Assembly: GCF_900129095.1 (NCBI RefSeq)
Contig: NZ_FQVA01000001.1
Span: 248,001-312,000 of the forward strand
Length of the DNA: 64,000 nt
Reading direction: 5' to 3'
Source: Microbulbifer donghaiensis
GTDB lineage: Bacteria; Pseudomonadota; Gammaproteobacteria; Pseudomonadales; Cellvibrionaceae
The notes under the pieces were generated by a model, which saw nothing but the letters and a program-made list of their open reading frames with translations, had not been told where the DNA came from and ran no database searches. This document shows positions 60,762 to 64,000 of the stretch, one piece after another; the stretch's first letter is position 1, and each line of letters starts with the position of its first letter. A program made the translations under genes and the position numbers.

Positions 60762-62525
60762 CTAACGCCGGTCCATGTAGTTCACCGGTGACCACTCCGG
60801 AAGGGCGCGCAGGGCCGGTTTGCGGTATTGCGGAAAGGCGTCGGAGGCATACTGGATTTCGCCGTTGACCACGGTGAGGTCGGCGCCGGTATCCAGTAGC
60901 TCGCGTTCTTGCACCTTGAGGATGTCGCGGTCGAGGATCGCGAAGTCCGCCACCATGCCCGGCGCAATGTCGCCCTTGCTGTTTTCCTCGCCGGAGAACC
61001 AGGCGGAACCCTTAGTGAACAGCTCCAGTGCGGTGAGGCGATCGAGGCGGTTGTCCGCGTCATACAGCTCGGTGCCGCCGACGGTGCGTCCGGACACGGC
61101 CCAGTAGTAGGTGGCCCAGGGATTGAAGCTGGACACGCGGGTGCCGTCGGTGCCCAGGCCCACGGGAATGCCCATGTCCAGCATCTTGCGCATCGGCGGG
61201 GAGCGGCGCGCGGCTTCTTCGCCGTAGCGCTCGATAAAGTATTCACCGGCGAAGGCCATGCGCCCCTGCACCGCGATACCGCCGCCCAGCGCCTTGATCC
61301 GCTCGAGGTTCTTGTCGGACACGGTTTCCGCGTGGTCGAAGGCCCAGCGCACCTTGCTCAGCGGCTGGGTCTCGTTGACCTTTTCCAGCACATTGAGCAT
61401 GCGCCCGATGGACTCGTCGTAGGTGGCGTGGATGCGGAAGGGCCAGCCATTCTTCACGTGCAAGCGGACCACCTCTTCCAGCTCCTCTTCCGCCTGGTCT
61501 TTGAGGTCCGGGCGGCCGGAGGTGAAATTCTCGTAGTCGGAGCCGGACCACACCAGCAGCTCACCACCGCCCTCGATCACATAGCCGTTATCGTGGTCGC
61601 TGTGAAAGTTCTGGTCGTGGTGGTAGTCGGCCATCCACTCTTCAAACTGCTTGCGCTCCTCGCCCGGCTTCTGCGGGAAAAGGAAAGCGGACACGCGCAT
61701 CGGCAGCTCGCCGTCCTTCGCCAGCTTTGTCGAGGCTTCGTAGTCCTTGGGGAACTGGTGACCGCCGCCGCCGGCATCCACGGCACTGGTTTCACCCAGG
61801 CTCAGCAGGTGGCGGTAGAACTGGATGGAGGAGTTGTACTGCTGCTTCCCGTCCAGCGGCGGCAGGGCACCGATGGTGCGGTAAAGGATCATCGGGTTGG
61901 GGTCGGCGATTAGTCGTCCGGTGGGGTTGCCGTCCGCGTCGCGCTCATAGCGGCTGCCTTCCGGCGCCACGCTGTCTCGGTCTATGCCCAGTGCCTCCAT
62001 GCCGGCCTTGTTGAGCAGACCACCCGAATAGAGGAAGAGTACAAAGACGGGCGTATCCGGCGCGGCCTTGTTGAGTTCCGCAACAGTAGGCATACGCTTT
62101 TCCTTGAACTGGTAGGGGGACCAGCCGCCGATTACCCGCACCCACTGGCCCTTGGGTGTGCGCTTGGCCTGTTCGCGGACGAGATTCAGTGCCTCCTCAA
62201 GGCTGTCGATACCTTCCCAGCGGGTTTCGCTGTTGTAAAAGCGGCCACCGCGCACCACGTGCAGATGGGAGTCATTGAGTCCGGGAATCACGCGGCGCCC
62301 TCCGGCGTCGATGACTTTGGTGTCCTTGTCTTTGTCCGCCAGCAGGCTGGCGGCGTCCTTGCTCACCGCGGTGAAAACGCCGTCTTCCACGGCGAATGCG
62401 GTCAGGTTTTCGCCACCCTGAAAACTTGTGACCTTGGCATTGGTGACAATGAGGTCCGGCGCCGCCAGTGCGGAGGTGGCGCAGCTGATGCCGAGGGCAA
62501 GAAGGAGGTGGGGTAGGGCTTTCAT
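60762..62525 (-). CDS. Exported amidohydrolase (YtcJ-like, amidohydrolase family 3)
   Basis: A 587-residue protein with signal peptide (MKALPHLLLALGISCATSAL, cleaved after AA). IPGLNDSHLHVV holds the first metal site, IHATYDESIGRMLN and FDHAETVSDKNLERI further histidines, and VGLGTDGTRVSSFNPW the catalytic aspartate. GDIAPGMVADFAILDRD is the typical C-terminal beta-sandwich. It should hydrolyse a periplasmic amide-like substrate, not known. GGAG precedes the ATG. It follows the isochorismatase-like gene after a terminator-like hairpin. Confidence 0.9.
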   Translation of the reverse strand: MKALPHLLLALGISCATSALAAPDLIVTNAKVTSFQGGENLTAFAVEDGVFTAVSKDAASLLADKDKDTKVIDAGGRRVIPGLNDSHLHVVRGGRFYNSETRWEGIDSLEEALNLVREQAKRTPKGQWVRVIGGWSPYQFKEKRMPTVAELNKAAPDTPVFVLFLYSGGLLNKAGMEALGIDRDSVAPEGSRYERDADGNPTGRLIADPNPMILYRTIGALPPLDGKQQYNSSIQFYRHLLSLGETSAVDAGGGGHQFPKDYEASTKLAKDGELPMRVSAFLFPQKPGEERKQFEEWMADYHHDQNFHSDHDNGYVIEGGGELLVWSGSDYENFTSGRPDLKDQAEEELEEVVRLHVKNGWPFRIHATYDESIGRMLNVLEKVNETQPLSKVRWAFDHAETVSDKNLERIKALGGGIAVQGRMAFAGEYFIERYGEEAARRSPPMRKMLDMGIPVGLGTDGTRVSSFNPWATYYWAVSGRTVGGTELYDADNRLDRLTALELFTKGSAWFSGEENSKGDIAPGMVADFAILDRDILKVQERELLDTGADLTVVNGEIQYASDAFPQYRKPALRALPEWSPVNYMDRR

Positions 62526-62552
62526 ACAGTTTTCTCCTTTTCGGTAACGAAA

Positions 62553-62577
62553 ACGCCCCGGAGCGGGCCGGGGCGTC
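62553..62577 (-). terminator. Intrinsic terminator after the isochorismatase-like gene
   Basis: On the minus strand, ACGCCCCGG and CCGGGGCGT form a 9-base GC stem with a short loop, followed by TTTTCG. It lies 9 bases after the hydrolase stop and 28 before the amidohydrolase start, so it probably trims rather than fully blocks read-through. Confidence 0.75.
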
Positions 62578-62585
62578 TTGGCGAT

Positions 62586-63311
62586 TTACTGGCCTTCTTT
62601 GGCGCTGAACATCTCTTTAGCGTAGATGATGCCCAGACCGTAGCCACCGGCGTGTTCCTTGGCGATGTTGGTTACGGCCGCGTACGTTTCGCCACGAGCC
62701 CAGTCGCGCTGCAGTTCCAGCAGGTACTGTACCCAGGTGATCGGTTTGGCACCGGCCTGGATCATGCGCTGTACCGCCATGTCGTGGGCTTCTTTGCTGA
62801 CACCGCCGGATGCGTCGGTGACGAAGTAAACGTCGTAGCCGTCTTCGATTGCGGACAGTACCGGGCCAACACCGCAGACTTCAGTCCACAGGGCGGCAAT
62901 CACCAGTTTCTTGTTCTTGTGCTTCTTGACCACATTCACGACGCGGTCATCTTCCCAAGTATTCATGGTAGTCCGGTCGATCGGGGTCTGTTTCGGGAAG
63001 ACCGCCTGCAGCTCCGGGAAGAGGGGACCACTGAAGGACTTGGAGGCCACGGTGGTCAGGATGGTCGGCACATTAAACGCCTTGGCGGACTTGGCCAGGC
63101 CAGTCACATTGTTGCGAACGTCCTGCACGCCGTGGGAGCGGGTGGCGAAGGCCATCTGCGGCTGGTGGTCGATCAGGATCACCGTGTGGTTATCCGGAGT
63201 CAGAAGGCTCTTGGCCGGCGCAGCGGCCTGTACCTGGACAGAAGCGGAAGCCGCGGTGATCAGGCCGACAGCCGCGATCGCCGCTTTGAATTTCTTGCTG
63301 ATGATACCCAT
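62586..63311 (-). CDS. Exported isochorismatase-like hydrolase (YcaC type)
   Basis: A 241-residue cysteine hydrolase. An N-terminal signal peptide (KKFKAAIAAVGLITAASASV, cleaved near QA-A) precedes the catalytic domain. HTVILIDHQPQM holds the catalytic aspartate, KKHKNKKLVIAALWTEVCG the lysine region and nucleophilic cysteine, and VTDASGGVSKEAHDMAVQRM the YcaC-like stretch. Most YcaC proteins are cytoplasmic; export here matches the exported amidohydrolase downstream. The start has a weak GAGGAAA site. It is divergent from a LysR gene. Confidence 0.9.
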   Translation of the reverse strand: MGIISKKFKAAIAAVGLITAASASVQVQAAAPAKSLLTPDNHTVILIDHQPQMAFATRSHGVQDVRNNVTGLAKSAKAFNVPTILTTVASKSFSGPLFPELQAVFPKQTPIDRTTMNTWEDDRVVNVVKKHKNKKLVIAALWTEVCGVGPVLSAIEDGYDVYFVTDASGGVSKEAHDMAVQRMIQAGAKPITWVQYLLELQRDWARGETYAAVTNIAKEHAGGYGLGIIYAKEMFSAKEGQ

Positions 63312-63550
63312 AGTCGTTTCCTCAAAGGTTGTTCGCTAATAAGCGTTCTGTGTGGTCATCACTGACCGTCGGGGCGCAGATTACTGGCGCTGCGGCGGGG
63401 TGAAAATTTGATAAATCCGAGGGTGTGTTTCGAAAATTTAGAAAAAGCCCGGGGCATGGGGCTTCCGCGGCGGTTTGGGCCTGTGAGTGCGAAATGAGAG
63501 CCGATAGAGGAGGGGGCGCAGCACAAGCGAACTTCCACCAAAAATGATCT

Positions 63551-63565
63551 TTCTATTTTGTAGAA
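63551..63565. promoter_or_regulatory. Candidate LysR box (T-N11-A palindrome)
   Basis: TTCTA-TTTTG-TAGAA is a perfect palindrome with a T-N11-A core, in an AT-rich block between the divergent isochorismatase-like and LysR genes. The remainder of 63312-63716 shows no gene. Confidence 0.55.
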
Positions 63566-63716
63566 TCTATCTTTAATTTTTATCTTATTTTTTTCTAATC
63601 AATAGAGGTTAGGCTGTCACGATCTGGTTGGAGATGGTCATACAGTCCTTTTCGAGCCCCCAGAGTGACAGGACCTATCATTTCCTACGATTTGAAAAAT
63701 TCCCAAAGGACTATTC

Positions 63717-64000
63717 ATGCAAAAGACAACCCTGGAACAGTGGCGCATGTTCAAGGCCGTAGTGGATTACGGAGGGTTCAGCCAGGCCGCCCAAGCGGTT
63801 CACAAGAGCCAGTCCACGGTGCACCACGCAGTCGGCAAACTGGAAGAGAGCCTCGGCACGCCCCTGTTTAGACTGGAAGGGCGCAAGGCCATCCTCACCG
63901 ACAATGGCGAATTACTGCTGCGTCGCGGCAGGTTCCTGCTCGAAGAAGTTGAACGCATTGAAACAGTCGCCGAGTCGCTGAGCACAGGTGTGGAGGCGAG
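63717..64000 (+). CDS. LysR family transcriptional regulator, cut by window edge
   Basis: The first ~94 residues of a LysR regulator: LEQWRMFKAVVDYGGFSQAAQAVHKSQSTVHHAVGKLEESLG is the winged helix, followed by LFRLEGRKAILTDNGELLLRRG and the linker helix. The ATG at 63717 follows AAAGGA. It is divergent from the exported hydrolase genes and probably controls them through the palindrome at 63551. The inducer domain lies beyond the window. Confidence 0.92.
   Translation, partial: MQKTTLEQWRMFKAVVDYGGFSQAAQAVHKSQSTVHHAVGKLEESLGTPLFRLEGRKAILTDNGELLLRRGRFLLEEVERIETVAESLSTGVEA

Overview
The window is GC-rich bacterial chromosome, most likely from a marine or environmental gammaproteobacterium of the Cellvibrionales, Alteromonadales or Pseudomonadales kind. 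This rests on gene content: a bacterial FAN1 nuclease beside a DinG/XPD-like helicase, CcoG, SixA, MdaB with a YgiN-like partner, a CLCA_X protein and a proteobacterial group 3b hydrogenase. The genus is a guess. No rRNA, tRNA, CRISPR array, insertion sequence or phage gene was seen.

1-11.9 kb: the N-terminal half of PEP synthase runs off the left edge. Divergent from it, a tandem-domain universal stress protein is tightly coupled to a 2888-residue cyclic beta-glucan synthase (NdvB type). A GNAT acetyltransferase follows on the other strand. 12-22 kb: a compact operon for a group 3b (sulfhydrogenase-type) [NiFe] hydrogenase. It holds the two electron-transfer subunits, a stand-alone cyclic-nucleotide-binding domain protein, the small and large subunits, a maturation protease and hypA-F-C-D-E. 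HypB is absent and HypA lacks its zinc loop.

22-38 kb: general metabolism and repair. The genes are a thiolase, a LysR-controlled carboxymuconolactone-decarboxylase-like gene, a hotdog thioesterase, CcoG, a MocR regulator with acetolactate synthase and aldehyde dehydrogenase, a CLCA_X putative metalloprotein, and the helicase/FAN1 repair pair. 38-46.3 kb: a CelD/FemAB-type acetyltransferase, 1-Cys peroxiredoxin, sterol desaturase-like hydroxylase, cytochrome b561, an orphan MCE protein with its lipoprotein, and SixA. A gene-poor stretch lies at 42.3-43.4 kb.

46.3-49.3 kb is the most unusual patch. Five clear palindromes (consensus near ACATAAATAATTATGT), plus a weak sixth, precede an 88-residue protein with a ribbon-helix-helix-like N-terminus; another palindrome lies across its stop codon. 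Next to it is a decaying arsenic-resistance locus. A DJ-1/PfpI gene and arsC are joined head to head with both 5' ends deleted, arsR looks intact, and acr3 lacks its N-terminus and carries a frameshift.

49.5-59 kb: an electrophile, quinone and aldehyde detoxification region around a divergent HxlR regulator and mdaB. It includes GFA, LtrA, CMD, DsbA-like, cupin, aldehyde dehydrogenase, Old Yellow Enzyme, YgiN-like monooxygenase and zinc alcohol dehydrogenase genes. A second, badly decayed DJ-1 3' end lies inside it. 59-64 kb: an envelope or exported set, with an alginate-export-type porin, a fragment of a pirin gene, an exported amidohydrolase and an exported isochorismatase-like hydrolase. 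Divergent from these is a LysR regulator cut by the right edge.
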